Source: an uncultured Oscillospiraceae bacterium
GTDB lineage: Bacteria; Bacillota; Clostridia; Oscillospirales; Oscillospiraceae
Direction: 5' to 3'
Assembly: GCA_934512135.1 (NCBI GenBank)
Contig: CAKSWT010000012.1
Coordinates: 1-64,000, forward strand
DNA: 64,000 nucleotides
The position numbers were made by a program, and so were the translations under genes. The notes under the pieces are model-generated. The model saw only the letters and a list, made by a program, of their open reading frames with translations. It made no database searches and had not been told where the DNA came from. This document shows positions 32,907 to 41,238 of the stretch, in pieces (the first letter of the stretch is position 1; the number at the start of each line of letters is the position of its first letter).

Positions 32907-34649
32907 ATGTTCAAACAACTGATGGGGTACATTCAGCAGTATCGCAAGTACTTCATCCTGTCTCCTCTGCTGGTGGTGGGCGAAGCCCTGGCAGAGCTGA
33001 TCCTGCCCTATCTGATGGGCCGTATTGTGGACGTGGGCGTGGCCAATCATGACGTCCGGTATATGGTTCTGGTGGGGGGACTTATGGTTCTGGTGGCGGC
33101 CCTGGGCATCCTGGTGGGGGTTTATGCGGCGAAGTTCTCCGCAAAGGCCTCCCAGGGCTTTGGCTACAATCTTCGCCAGGCAATCTTTCAGCGGGTGCAG
33201 AGCTTTTCCTTTGCAGACGTGGATAAATTCTCCACGGCCTCTCTGGTGACCCGCTGTACCACCGACGTCAAGCAGCTGCAGCAGACCGCCATGGAGCTGA
33301 CCCGGGTGCTGATTCGGGCCCCCTCTCTGCTGGTGATCTCCCTGGTTATCTGCATCCGCATGAACTGGAAGCTCAGCGTCACCTTCCTGGTGGCCATTCC
33401 CACCCTGCTGGGTGTGGTGCTGCTGGTGATGAAGTTCACCACCTACCTCTTTGAGGTCATGCAGAACAAAATCGACAACCTCAACGCCTCGGTGCAGGAG
33501 AATCTGATCGCCATTCGGGTGGTGAAGAGCTTTGTGCGCATGGGCCATGAGAAGCTCAAGTTTAAAAAGGCCAACGACGACCTGATGAAGACCTCCATCT
33601 CCGCCACCATCCGGCTGAGCGTGATGGAGCCTGCCACCAGAATGGTGCTCTACGGCACCACCCTGGCCATCTACTGGTTCGGCGGAAAAATGGTGGGCAC
33701 CGGTCAGCTCCAGTCCGGCCAGCTGCTGAGCTTTGTCACCTACATCAACAACATCCTGATGAGCGTCATGATGTTCTCCATGGTGCTGATGGGCATGACC
33801 CGGGCCCGGGCCTGCGGCCGCCGGGTCTGCGACGTCCTGAACCACGAGCCGGACATCCGGGACAGCGACAGGGACCAGGACGACCAGGCGCCCATCAAGG
33901 GAGACATCGTCTTTGAGCATGTGTCCTTCCGGTATCCCCAGTCCGACCGCAAGGGCATGATCCTGAAGGACCTGAACTTCCATGTGCCTGCCGGCTCCTT
34001 TGTGGCCATTGTGGGCTCTACGGGAGAGGGAAAAACAAGCCTGGTGAGCCTGATCCCCCGGTTCTACGACGCCACCGAAGGCAATGTCTATGTGGACGGG
34101 AAAAACGTCAAGGACTACAGCCTCCATCATCTCCGGGAGCACATCGGCATGGTGCTTCAGAACAACGTGCTCTTTACCGGCACCATCCGCTCCAATCTCC
34201 AGTGGGGCGCCCCCGGGGCCGGGGACGAGACCCTGCTGGAGGCCACGAAGGATTCCCAGGCCTATGAGTTCATCTCCCGGTTCCCCGAGGGGCTGGACAC
34301 CCAGATCGACCAGGGCGGCGTCAACGTCTCCGGCGGTCAGAAGCAGCGGCTGTGTATTGCCAGAGCCATGCTGAAAAATCCCTCGATTTTGATTCTGGAC
34401 GACTCCACCTCTGCGGTGGACTCCGGCACAGAGGCCAAGATCCGGGAGACCTTCTATCACAAGTACAAGGATACCACGGTGCTGCTGGTGGCCCAGCGGA
34501 TCTCCTCGGTGCAGTACGCCGACCAGATCATCGTCCTGGAGGACGGCACCGTCAACGACATGGGCACCCACGATGAGCTGATGGCTCGCTGCCGGGTGTA
34601 TCAGGAGATCTATGCGTCTCAGCAGGAAGGGGGTGGCCTCAGTGAGTAA
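32907..34649 (+). CDS. ABC exporter half-transporter with degenerate Walker B (subunit 1)
   Basis: This 580-residue type I ABC exporter subunit has six membrane helices (about 15-300) followed by an ATPase domain. Walker A is GSTGEGKT, the signature is NVSGGQKQRLCIARA and Walker B is ILILDDSTSAVD. Here the catalytic Glu is Asp, as in the degenerate site of heterodimeric exporters such as TM287/288 or BmrCD. Its stop codon overlaps the start of the second half-transporter. Substrate is unknown; MarR control suggests drugs or toxic metabolites. Confidence 0.93.
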   Translation: MFKQLMGYIQQYRKYFILSPLLVVGEALAELILPYLMGRIVDVGVANHDVRYMVLVGGLMVLVAALGILVGVYAAKFSAKASQGFGYNLRQAIFQRVQSFSFADVDKFSTASLVTRCTTDVKQLQQTAMELTRVLIRAPSLLVISLVICIRMNWKLSVTFLVAIPTLLGVVLLVMKFTTYLFEVMQNKIDNLNASVQENLIAIRVVKSFVRMGHEKLKFKKANDDLMKTSISATIRLSVMEPATRMVLYGTTLAIYWFGGKMVGTGQLQSGQLLSFVTYINNILMSVMMFSMVLMGMTRARACGRRVCDVLNHEPDIRDSDRDQDDQAPIKGDIVFEHVSFRYPQSDRKGMILKDLNFHVPAGSFVAIVGSTGEGKTSLVSLIPRFYDATEGNVYVDGKNVKDYSLHHLREHIGMVLQNNVLFTGTIRSNLQWGAPGAGDETLLEATKDSQAYEFISRFPEGLDTQIDQGGVNVSGGQKQRLCIARAMLKNPSILILDDSTSAVDSGTEAKIRETFYHKYKDTTVLLVAQRISSVQYADQIIVLEDGTVNDMGTHDELMARCRVYQEIYASQQEGGGLSE

Positions 34650-36636
34650 GAAGAAGGAAACCGCACCGGCGGTGGACACCAAGAAGAAGTCTGCCGAGGA
34701 GGAAGACGACGAGGAGGGGAGCTATACCGGCTCAATGCGGGGACAGCGCGGCCCCGGCGGCGCCAAGGACTTCCGAAAGCCCAAGGACACCAAGGGTACC
34801 CTGCTGCGGCTGCTGAACTATGTGGTGGCCAACAAGCTGCTGCTGATTGCGGTGCTGGCCATGATGCTGATCTCCACCCTGGCAAACCTGGCGGCGGGAT
34901 ATTTCCTCAAGCCGCTGATTGACGACTACATTGTTCCCTATATCGGGGAGAGCTGGAACTCCCACTGCTGGATGGCCCTGGCAGGAGAGCTGATGAAGCT
35001 CCTGGGCATCTACCTGCTGGGGGCGGCGGCCTCCTACGGCCAGGGACTGCTGATGAGCTTCCTGTCCCAGCGGGCCATCAACAAGCTCCGGAAGGACCTG
35101 TTCGACAAGCTCCAGGCCATGCCCATCTCCTACTATGACGCCCACGGCAACGGCGAGCTGATGAGCCGCTTCACCAACGACGCCGACAACGTCCAGATGG
35201 CCATGGAGCAGACGGTCACCATGCTGATTTCCTCGGTGCTCACCTTTGTGGGAACCGTGGCCATGATGATCTACCTCAACTATATCCTGTTCATCATTAC
35301 GGTGGCGGTGCTGGCGGTGGACTATATTATCGTCCGGAAGATCAGCAAAAAGTCCAAGAAGCTCTATCGGAAGCAGCAGAAAAACCTGGGCTTGGTCAAC
35401 GCCTATGTGGAGGAAATGGTAGAGGGCATCAAGGTGGTCAAGGCCTTCAACTACGAGGAGGAAATCAAGGCGGAGTTCACCGAGAAAAACATCGCCTATC
35501 GGGATGCCGCCATGGACGCCACCTATATGGGCATGATTATTATGCCGGTGCTGAACCAGGTCATGGGCATCTGCTATGCGGTGACCGCCGTGGTGGGCGG
35601 ACTGTTTGTCATCGGCGGAACGCCGCTGGGCGGCGTGGCCTTTACCATCGGCTCCCTGGGCGTCTACCTCAACTACACCAAGCAGGTGGCCATGCCCATC
35701 AACCAGGTCTCCCAGCAGATCGTCACCCTTCTCAGCGCCGTGGCCGGCGCAGAGCGAATCTTTGCGGTGATGGATGCGGAGCCGGAGGTGGACCAGGGCG
35801 ACGTCATTATGGTGCCGGTCAACGACCAGGGCCAGGAGATCAGCGACTGGCTCACCTGCACCGGGGAGGCCTGGAAGACCCCCCAGGGACAGCTGGTGCC
35901 GCTGAAGGGCCATGTGCAGATTCAGGACATCTCCTTCCACTATGTGGAGGGGAAGCCGGTGCTGAAGCATGTGTCCGTGGAGGCTCTGCCGGGACAGAAG
36001 GTGGCCTTTGTAGGCTCCACGGGAGCGGGCAAAACCACCATCACCAATCTAATCAACCGGTTCTACGACGTCCAGGAGGGACGGATTCTCTACGACGGCA
36101 TCGACGTCAAGGAGATCAAGAAGGACGATCTGCGGCGGAGCCTGGTGGTGATCCTCCAGGATACCCACCTGTTCTCCGGCACCATTATGGAGAACATCCG
36201 GTACGGGCGGCTTAACGCCACCGACGAGGAGTGCATCCAGGCGGCGAAAACCGCCAACGCCTACAACTTTATTATGACGCTGCCGGATGGGTTTAACACC
36301 TATATCACCGGAGACGGTGGAAGCCTGTCCCAGGGACAGCGTCAGCTGCTGAACATCGCCCGGGCCGCCGTGGCGAAGCCTCCGGTGCTGATTATGGACG
36401 AGGCCACCTCCTCCATTGACACCCGTACCGAAAAGGAGATCGAAAAGGGCATGGACGGCCTGATGCACGGCAGAACCGTGTTCGTCATTGCCCACCGGCT
36501 CTCCACCGTTCGGAACTCCGACAAGATCTGCGTCATTGAAGCGGGCCAGATCGTGGAGTGCGGCAGCCATCAGGAGCTGCTGGCCCAGGGGGGAAGATAC
36601 TACGAGCTGTACACGGGACAGCACATGCTGGAGTGA
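34642..36636 (+). CDS. ABC exporter half-transporter with canonical ATPase (subunit 2)
   Basis: This 664-residue partner has a charged N-terminal extension (about 1-55, Lys/Glu-rich with an EEEDDEE run), six membrane helices and an ATPase domain. Walker A is GSTGAGKTT, the signature LSQGQRQLLNIARA and Walker B LIMDEATSSID with the catalytic Glu. A roughly 30-residue insert with TCTGEAWKTPQGQ precedes the ATPase domain. The start is set at a GTG (34642), which overlaps the upstream stop by eight bases. With subunit 1 it should form an asymmetric heterodimer. A 17-bp terminator follows. Confidence 0.93.
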   Translation: MSKKKETAPAVDTKKKSAEEEDDEEGSYTGSMRGQRGPGGAKDFRKPKDTKGTLLRLLNYVVANKLLLIAVLAMMLISTLANLAAGYFLKPLIDDYIVPYIGESWNSHCWMALAGELMKLLGIYLLGAAASYGQGLLMSFLSQRAINKLRKDLFDKLQAMPISYYDAHGNGELMSRFTNDADNVQMAMEQTVTMLISSVLTFVGTVAMMIYLNYILFIITVAVLAVDYIIVRKISKKSKKLYRKQQKNLGLVNAYVEEMVEGIKVVKAFNYEEEIKAEFTEKNIAYRDAAMDATYMGMIIMPVLNQVMGICYAVTAVVGGLFVIGGTPLGGVAFTIGSLGVYLNYTKQVAMPINQVSQQIVTLLSAVAGAERIFAVMDAEPEVDQGDVIMVPVNDQGQEISDWLTCTGEAWKTPQGQLVPLKGHVQIQDISFHYVEGKPVLKHVSVEALPGQKVAFVGSTGAGKTTITNLINRFYDVQEGRILYDGIDVKEIKKDDLRRSLVVILQDTHLFSGTIMENIRYGRLNATDEECIQAAKTANAYNFIMTLPDGFNTYITGDGGSLSQGQRQLLNIARAAVAKPPVLIMDEATSSIDTRTEKEIEKGMDGLMHGRTVFVIAHRLSTVRNSDKICVIEAGQIVECGSHQELLAQGGRYYELYTGQHMLE

Positions 36637-36638
36637 CA

Positions 36639-36677
36639 AAAATTCCGCCTTCTGAAGCCTCAGAAGGCGGAATTTTG
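36639..36677 (+). terminator. Terminator of the ABC exporter operon
   Basis: A perfect 17-bp stem, AAAATTCCGCCTTCTGA with TCAGAAGGCGGAATTTT, loop AGCC, directly after the stop codon. The stem ends in T's. Confidence 0.85.
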
Positions 36678-36682
36678 CAAAG

Positions 36683-36705
36683 GCCCCCGGCGAAGGGCCG
36701 GGGGC
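36683..36705 (-). terminator. Hairpin downstream of gapA
   Basis: GCCCCCGGC pairs with GCCGGGGGC, 24 bases past the gapA stop on the minus strand. It lacks a good T-run, so it may work together with the adjacent exporter terminator. Confidence 0.5.
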
Positions 36706-36728
36706 AGAAGGTGCAAAAAGGGGCAGAA

Positions 36729-37754
36729 TTACAGGCCGGCGGCCAGGTCCCGCTGATGGACATAGGACACCAGGTCCAGGGTCTTGCTGGTATAGCCGGC
36801 CTCGTTGTCGTACCAGGCCACCAGCTTCAGGAAGTTGTCCGCCAGCTCAATGCCGGCCTTGGCGTCGAAGATGCAGGTGCGCTTGTCGCCGACAAAGTCC
36901 GTGGAAACCACGTCGTCCTCGGTGTAGCCCAGAATGCCCTTGAGGTAGGTCTCCGAGGCATCCCGGATGGTTTTGCAGATCTCCTGATAGCTGGTGTGCT
37001 TCTCCAGCTCAATGGTCAGGTCCACCACGGAAACGTCCAGGGTGGGTACCCGGAAGCTCATACCGGTGAGCTTGCCGTTGAGGGCGGGAATCACCCGGCC
37101 CACGGCCTTGGCGGCGCCGGTGGAGGAGGGGATGATGTTGCCCTCGGCGGCACGGCCGCCCCGCCAGTCCTTCCGGGAGGTGCCGTCCACGGTCTTCTGA
37201 GAGGCGGTGGTGGAGTGGATGGTGGTCATCAGACCCATCCGAATGCCGAAGTTATCGTTGAGCACCTTGGCCAGCGGGGCCAGGCAGTTGGTGGTACAGG
37301 AGGCGTTGGAAATCACCTTCATGGAGGCGGGGTCATACTCCTGGTTGTTGACGCCCATGACGAACATGGGGCTGTCGTCCTTGGCCGGGGCCGAAATAAT
37401 GACCCGCTTTACCGAGGGGCTGTTAAAGTGGCCTGCGCACTTTTCTGCGGTGGTGAATTTTCCGGTGGATTCGATGATGTACTCTGCGCCGGTGCTGGCC
37501 CAGTCCACATCCTGGGGCTCCTTCTCCCGGAAGGTAACGATCCGCTTGCCGCAGACATAGATTGCGTTGTCGTCAAAGCTCAACTCTCCCGGGAAAATCC
37601 CGTGGACGGAGTCATACTTGAGCTTATAGACCATGTAGTCCGGGGTGACGGTGTTGTTGATGGCGACGATTTCAATGTCGTCACGAAATGCGGCCTCCCG
37701 GACTGCCAGTCGTCCGATTCGGCCAAAGCCGTTGATACCCACTTTTACACTCAT
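36729..37754 (-). CDS. gapA: Glyceraldehyde-3-phosphate dehydrogenase, type I
   Basis: This is the NAD-linked glycolytic enzyme, 341 residues long. The Rossmann start is VKVGINGFGRIGRLAVREA, the catalytic Cys lies in SNASCTTNCLAPL with the partner His in TIHSTTASQKTVDG, and the phosphate site is SSTGAAKAVGRVIP. The start at 37754 (MSVKVG) has AAAGGAG upstream; a longer reading to 38009 would run through the promoter. No CggR-type regulator or other glycolytic gene is adjacent. Confidence 0.96.
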   Translation of the reverse strand: MSVKVGINGFGRIGRLAVREAAFRDDIEIVAINNTVTPDYMVYKLKYDSVHGIFPGELSFDDNAIYVCGKRIVTFREKEPQDVDWASTGAEYIIESTGKFTTAEKCAGHFNSPSVKRVIISAPAKDDSPMFVMGVNNQEYDPASMKVISNASCTTNCLAPLAKVLNDNFGIRMGLMTTIHSTTASQKTVDGTSRKDWRGGRAAEGNIIPSSTGAAKAVGRVIPALNGKLTGMSFRVPTLDVSVVDLTIELEKHTSYQEICKTIRDASETYLKGILGYTEDDVVSTDFVGDKRTCIFDAKAGIELADNFLKLVAWYDNEAGYTSKTLDLVSYVHQRDLAAGL

Positions 37755-37832
37755 GCCAGATATCTCCTTTATATTCAGTTGTGCCTGCGGCCCAGGCCGC
37801 AGGGGTAGACCGCAGTCTATCCACTTTAAGTC

Positions 37833-37861
37833 ATTATACTCCATCATCTCTAAAAGGTAAA
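37833..37861 (-). promoter_or_regulatory. Promoter of gapA
   Basis: On the minus strand: -35 TTTACC, 17-base spacer, -10 TATAAT. Confidence 0.7.
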
Positions 37862-37924
37862 GCCCTATCCTAGATTTTGGACAGGAAACCGCAGGATTCG
37901 GTGGAGGGCGGCACATTCCGACAG

Positions 37925-37953
37925 TTGCATTTTTCCGCGAAATCAGGTATGAT
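37925..37953 (+). promoter_or_regulatory. Promoter of the histidine kinase-like gene
   Basis: -35 TTGCAT, 17-base spacer, -10 TATGAT, about 110 bases before the start codon. Confidence 0.6.
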
Positions 37954-38062
37954 ACCTGTACCATGGATAAATCATGAGGAAGTTCTAAAAATTGTATGAC
38001 TAAGGGCAATCAGACGAGGGATGCTATGCCCACGGACCATTGCGCCGGGAGGAATTGATGAT

Positions 38063-39163
38063 ATGGAAGATAAATTACGGGCCATCGGCCAGATGCTGGA
38101 GCTGTCTCCCGGGGCGCAGGTGCTGTGCGCCGGGGATCGGGTCATTGACATGTCCGGGGCGGCCAAAAAGCTGTTCCCCGGGACGGGTCCGGAGGATCAG
38201 ATCGAGAAGCTCCTGGGGGATTACGCCGAGGACTATCGGAGCTATTCCGGAACGGGAACCATGATGTTCCCCGCCGACCTGGTGGGGCTGACCTGTGAGG
38301 TCACCGTTACCGCCCTGGACCAGTTCCGGCTGATTACCGTGACTCCGGAGAACCAGGACATGGGGGTGCATACTCTGGCGGCTATTACCGTGAATCTCCG
38401 GAAGGCCATGAACGCCGTGGTCAACGCCAAGCATGTGCTGCTGCCCCGGCTGGATGAGACCAAGGACAACATGGAGAAGGCCGCCTGGATGAATCGGGGC
38501 ATTTTCTCCATTCTCCGGATGGCCGCCAATATGGAGCTGTACCACAACTTCGCCAGCGGCGAGGTGATTCTCCAGACCCAGCGGACGGACCTGGGGGCGT
38601 GGCTGGAGGAAATGGCCCAGCGGATGCAGCCCCTGGTGGAGCAGGGAGGGAGAAAGCTGGTTTGGCACTATCCTGCGGACCGGTGCTATATGGACCTGGA
38701 CCCCCAGCGGATGGAGCGGGCCCTGCTGAACCTGGTGTCCAACGCCATGAAGTTCTCCGAGCCCGGAGGGGTGATCGACCTGCGGGTTCGCCACCGGGGC
38801 ACCCATCTGGTGCTGACGGTGACAGACCAGGGCTGCGGCATTCCCGCAGACCGCATGGGACAGGTGTACAACTGGAGCCAGTTTAAGGGCCGGTTCCCGG
38901 ATCCCCGGTGCGGCGTGGGACTGGGGCTGCCGCTGGCCCGGTATATCGTTCAGGCCCACGGAGGCCGGATGATGGTGGAATCCCGGGAGGGAGAGGGCAC
39001 CGTGGTCCATATGGATTTCTCTACCGAGCGCCGGTGGCCTAAGGAAAACGTCCTAAACGGCATCCAGATGCCGGACTACGCCGGAGGCATGGACCATGTG
39101 CTGCTGGAGCTGTCCGACGCCATGCCCAACAAGGCCTATGACCTCAGAGGCATTGACCTGTAA
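38063..39163 (+). CDS. Orphan histidine kinase-like ATPase lacking the phosphoacceptor His
   Basis: This 366-residue soluble protein has no membrane helix. An N-terminal PAS-like region (about 1-100) precedes a dimerisation helix where the usual SHELRTPL reads TVNLRKAMN, so the phosphoacceptor His is Val110. The ATPase domain is complete: N box NLVSNAMKFS, G1 DQGCGIP, G2 GVGLGLPLARYIV and VVHMDFS. No response regulator is adjacent. It may bind or hydrolyse ATP, phosphorylate elsewhere, or act as a sensor scaffold. The start at 38063 has GGAGG ten bases upstream. Confidence 0.8.
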   Translation: MEDKLRAIGQMLELSPGAQVLCAGDRVIDMSGAAKKLFPGTGPEDQIEKLLGDYAEDYRSYSGTGTMMFPADLVGLTCEVTVTALDQFRLITVTPENQDMGVHTLAAITVNLRKAMNAVVNAKHVLLPRLDETKDNMEKAAWMNRGIFSILRMAANMELYHNFASGEVILQTQRTDLGAWLEEMAQRMQPLVEQGGRKLVWHYPADRCYMDLDPQRMERALLNLVSNAMKFSEPGGVIDLRVRHRGTHLVLTVTDQGCGIPADRMGQVYNWSQFKGRFPDPRCGVGLGLPLARYIVQAHGGRMMVESREGEGTVVHMDFSTERRWPKENVLNGIQMPDYAGGMDHVLLELSDAMPNKAYDLRGIDL

Positions 39164-39182
39164 ACTACAAAAAAGCAAAAAA

Positions 39183-39209
39183 GGGGCTGTCTCACCAAGA
39201 GACAGCCCC
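39183..39209. terminator. Bidirectional terminator between kinase-like gene and hemolysin III gene
   Basis: GGGGCTGTCTC pairs with GAGACAGCCCC around ACCAA. The T-run is strongest on the minus strand (CTTTTTTGCTTTTTT), serving the hemolysin III gene. Confidence 0.85.
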
Positions 39210-39214
39210 GTTTG

Positions 39215-39889
39215 TTATCTTACCAGCTGATAGATCATAATAAAGTGGCTGATGCTGCCCAGGACGATAAACACATGGAAAATCTCGTGGCAGCCGAAAT
39301 ACCGGTTGTTCCGGCCCGGCCATTTCAGGGCGTAGAGAATGCCCCCCACGGAATACAGCACCCCGCCCACCAGCAGCATAACAAAGCACAGGGTGGACAT
39401 GGTTTGGTGCAGGGGATAGATGGCGAAAATGGCGATCCAGCCCATGACCAGATAGATCAGAGAGGTGAGGAACCGGGGCATTTTGATCCAGAACAGGGTG
39501 AAGGCGCTGCCCAGCAGGGCCATGGTCCAGATGGCGATGAGCATCACCCGGCCGGACAGGGTGCCCTCCAGAGAGATCAGGCAAATGGGGGTATAGGTTC
39601 CGGCAATGAGAAAGTAGATCATCAGATGGTCCAGCTTTCGGAGGAACAGCCGGCCCTGGACCCCGGTGTTCAGGGAGTGGTAGACGGTGCTGGCGGTGTA
39701 GAGGCACAGCATGCTCACGGCGTAGACGGTGACGGCGGTGACGTTCCGCAGGCTTTGATAGACCGTCAGGTGAAGCAGCAGGGCCAGGGCCAGCAGAGCC
39801 AGCACAATGCCCACGGCGTGGGTCAAGGCAGAGTAGGGGCGAAGTCCGTCATAGGGATTTCGGCCCTGCTCGCTGTATTTTTCTTTCAT
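39215..39889 (-). CDS. Hemolysin III family (PAQR-like) membrane protein
   Basis: This 224-residue protein has seven predicted membrane helices and belongs to the HlyIII/YqfA/PAQR family. Conserved zinc-site motifs are visible: STVYHSL near helix 2-3, KLDHLMIYFLIAGTYTP, and a C-terminal GCHEIFHVFIVLGSISHF with two His. Family members may be lipid or amide hydrolases, and cytolysis is not established. The start at 39889 has AAGGAGG upstream. It is a single-gene unit with promoter and terminator. Confidence 0.92.
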   Translation of the reverse strand: MKEKYSEQGRNPYDGLRPYSALTHAVGIVLALLALALLLHLTVYQSLRNVTAVTVYAVSMLCLYTASTVYHSLNTGVQGRLFLRKLDHLMIYFLIAGTYTPICLISLEGTLSGRVMLIAIWTMALLGSAFTLFWIKMPRFLTSLIYLVMGWIAIFAIYPLHQTMSTLCFVMLLVGGVLYSVGGILYALKWPGRNNRYFGCHEIFHVFIVLGSISHFIMIYQLVR

Positions 39890-39931
39890 GAGAATCCCTC
39901 CTTGCAGGAAATATATCCGGATGACAGGTAC

Positions 39932-39960
39932 AGTATACCGCCAAAACCTTAAATAGTCAA
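39932..39960 (-). promoter_or_regulatory. Promoter of the hemolysin III family gene
   Basis: On the minus strand: -35 TTGACT, 17-base spacer, -10 TATACT. Confidence 0.7.
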
Positions 39961-40053
39961 TATGGGAACCATGAAATATAATTATTAAAATTACATTGCA
40001 AACGGGGCGGAGGATAAATCTCCGGAATCCGGGTAAAATCAGCATTGCGGGGG

Positions 40054-40109
40054 TTTTACAAAGGTTTTACGGACCGTGGATTTCAGACTTTACATTCCCT
40101 CTGTATCAT
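40054..40109 (+). promoter_or_regulatory. Possible PhoP/PhoB box and -10 of the pst operon
   Basis: TTTACA (40055) and TTTACG (40066) are spaced by exactly 11 bases, and TTTACA recurs at 40089. This resembles Gram-positive PhoP boxes, which are TT(A/T/C)ACA repeats about 11 bases apart. A -10-like TATCAT lies at 40104-40109 with no good -35, as expected for an activated promoter. Confidence 0.45.
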
Positions 40110-40161
40110 GATAGGCGTAACAAGGAAATCCAATCAAATACAAAAAGGAGTCACGATTATC

Positions 40162-41163
40162 ATGAAAAAACTTATTGCAATCCTTGCGGTTTCCGCCATG
40201 CTGGTAGGCGCCATGGCCGGATGCGGCGACAGCGGGGCCAGCACCGCCGATGCCGCCCAGACCGCTGCTGCCACCCAGGAAGCCACCCAGGCGCCCGCCA
40301 CCCAGGAGGCCACCCAGGCGCCTGCTTCTCAGGAAGCCACTCAGGCGCCCGCCGAGACTGGGGCTGCCGCCGAGAGCACCGGCTCCAATCTGGACACCGA
40401 CATCACCGTAATCTCCCGGGAGGAGGGCTCCGGCACCCGGGGCGCCTTTGTGGAGCTGATGAAGATTGAGGACGACGACGGAGATCACACCGTGGACACC
40501 GCCGAGATCAGCAACTCCACCTCCGTGGTGACCCAGACCGTGGCCGGCAACAAGTCCGCCATCGGCTACATCTCCCTGGGCTCTCTCAACGACACCGTGA
40601 AGGCCGTCAAGGTGGACGGTGTGGAGGCCTCTGTGGAGGACATCAAGAGCGGCGCCTATGCCGTGTCCCGTCCCTTTGAGATCTGCTACAAGGAGGAGAA
40701 CCTCACCGACCTGGGCAAGGACTTCATCTCCTTCATCATGAGCGCCGAGGGACAGAAGATTGTAGACGACGAGGGCTATATCGCCATGGACGAGAAGGCT
40801 GAGCGCTACACCGGCTCCGGCATGAGCGGCAACCTGAGCCTCAACGGCTCCACCTCCGTATCTCCGCTGATGGAGAAGCTGGCGGAGGCCTACAAGGCCA
40901 TCAACCCCGATGTGACCATCGACATCCAGCAGACCGGCTCCGGCGCCGGCATCACCGCCACCATTGACGGCTCCTGCGAGATCGGCATGAGCAGCCGTGC
41001 CCTGAAGGACGAGGAGCTCTCCCAGGGCGTCACCGAGGAGCAGATTGCTCTGGACGGCATTGCCGTGATCGTCAACAAGGAAAACGGCGTGGAGAATCTC
41101 ACCGCCGAGCAGATTCGCCAGATCTTCACCGGAGAGGTCACCAACTGGGCTGACCTGGGCTAA
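40162..41163 (+). CDS. pstS: Circularly permuted phosphate-binding lipoprotein PstS
   Basis: This is the phosphate-binding lipoprotein of the Pst importer, 333 residues. It has a lipobox at AGC21 and a linker with three TQEATQAPA-like repeats (about 36-66). The two halves of the PstS fold are swapped. Residues about 77-205 carry what is normally the C-terminal half (ITVISREEGSGTRGAFVELM, SAIGYISLGSLND, EGQKIVDDEGYI). Residues about 213-333 carry the usual N-terminal half (GSTSVSPLMEKLAEAY, QTGSGAGITATIDG) and end exactly at TNWADLG, where the normal protein continues into TVISREEGSGTRG. It is first in pstSCAB-phoU. Confidence 0.9.
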   Translation: MKKLIAILAVSAMLVGAMAGCGDSGASTADAAQTAAATQEATQAPATQEATQAPASQEATQAPAETGAAAESTGSNLDTDITVISREEGSGTRGAFVELMKIEDDDGDHTVDTAEISNSTSVVTQTVAGNKSAIGYISLGSLNDTVKAVKVDGVEASVEDIKSGAYAVSRPFEICYKEENLTDLGKDFISFIMSAEGQKIVDDEGYIAMDEKAERYTGSGMSGNLSLNGSTSVSPLMEKLAEAYKAINPDVTIDIQQTGSGAGITATIDGSCEIGMSSRALKDEELSQGVTEEQIALDGIAVIVNKENGVENLTAEQIRQIFTGEVTNWADLG

Positions 41164-41180
41164 CCCGGAAGCCAAAGGGA

Positions 41181-41217
41181 AACGCTCCCCGCCGCAGTCC
41201 CTGCGGCGGGGAGCGTT
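41181..41217 (+). other. Strong stem-loop between pstS and pstC
   Basis: A 17-bp perfect stem starting AACGCTCCCC and closing GGGGAGCGTT, with a three-base loop and no T-run. It probably stabilises the pstS transcript and lowers expression of the downstream membrane genes. Confidence 0.7.
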
Positions 41218-41238
41218 CAAAATCGTGAGGAATGGAAT

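Larger units (their letters stand above)
37755..38062. promoter_or_regulatory. 308-base divergent region between gapA and the histidine kinase-like gene
   Basis: There is no gene here. It contains the gapA promoter, an 80-base gapA leader with a GC-rich hairpin (CCTGCGGCC/GGCCGCAGG, about 37781-37802) that could influence the mRNA, and the promoter of the kinase-like gene. Confidence 0.6.

Noticed and set aside
37755..38009. N-terminal extension of gapA to 38009
   Set aside because: It would cover the gapA promoter and leader. The family start MSVKVGINGFGRIG at 37754 has its own ribosome site.
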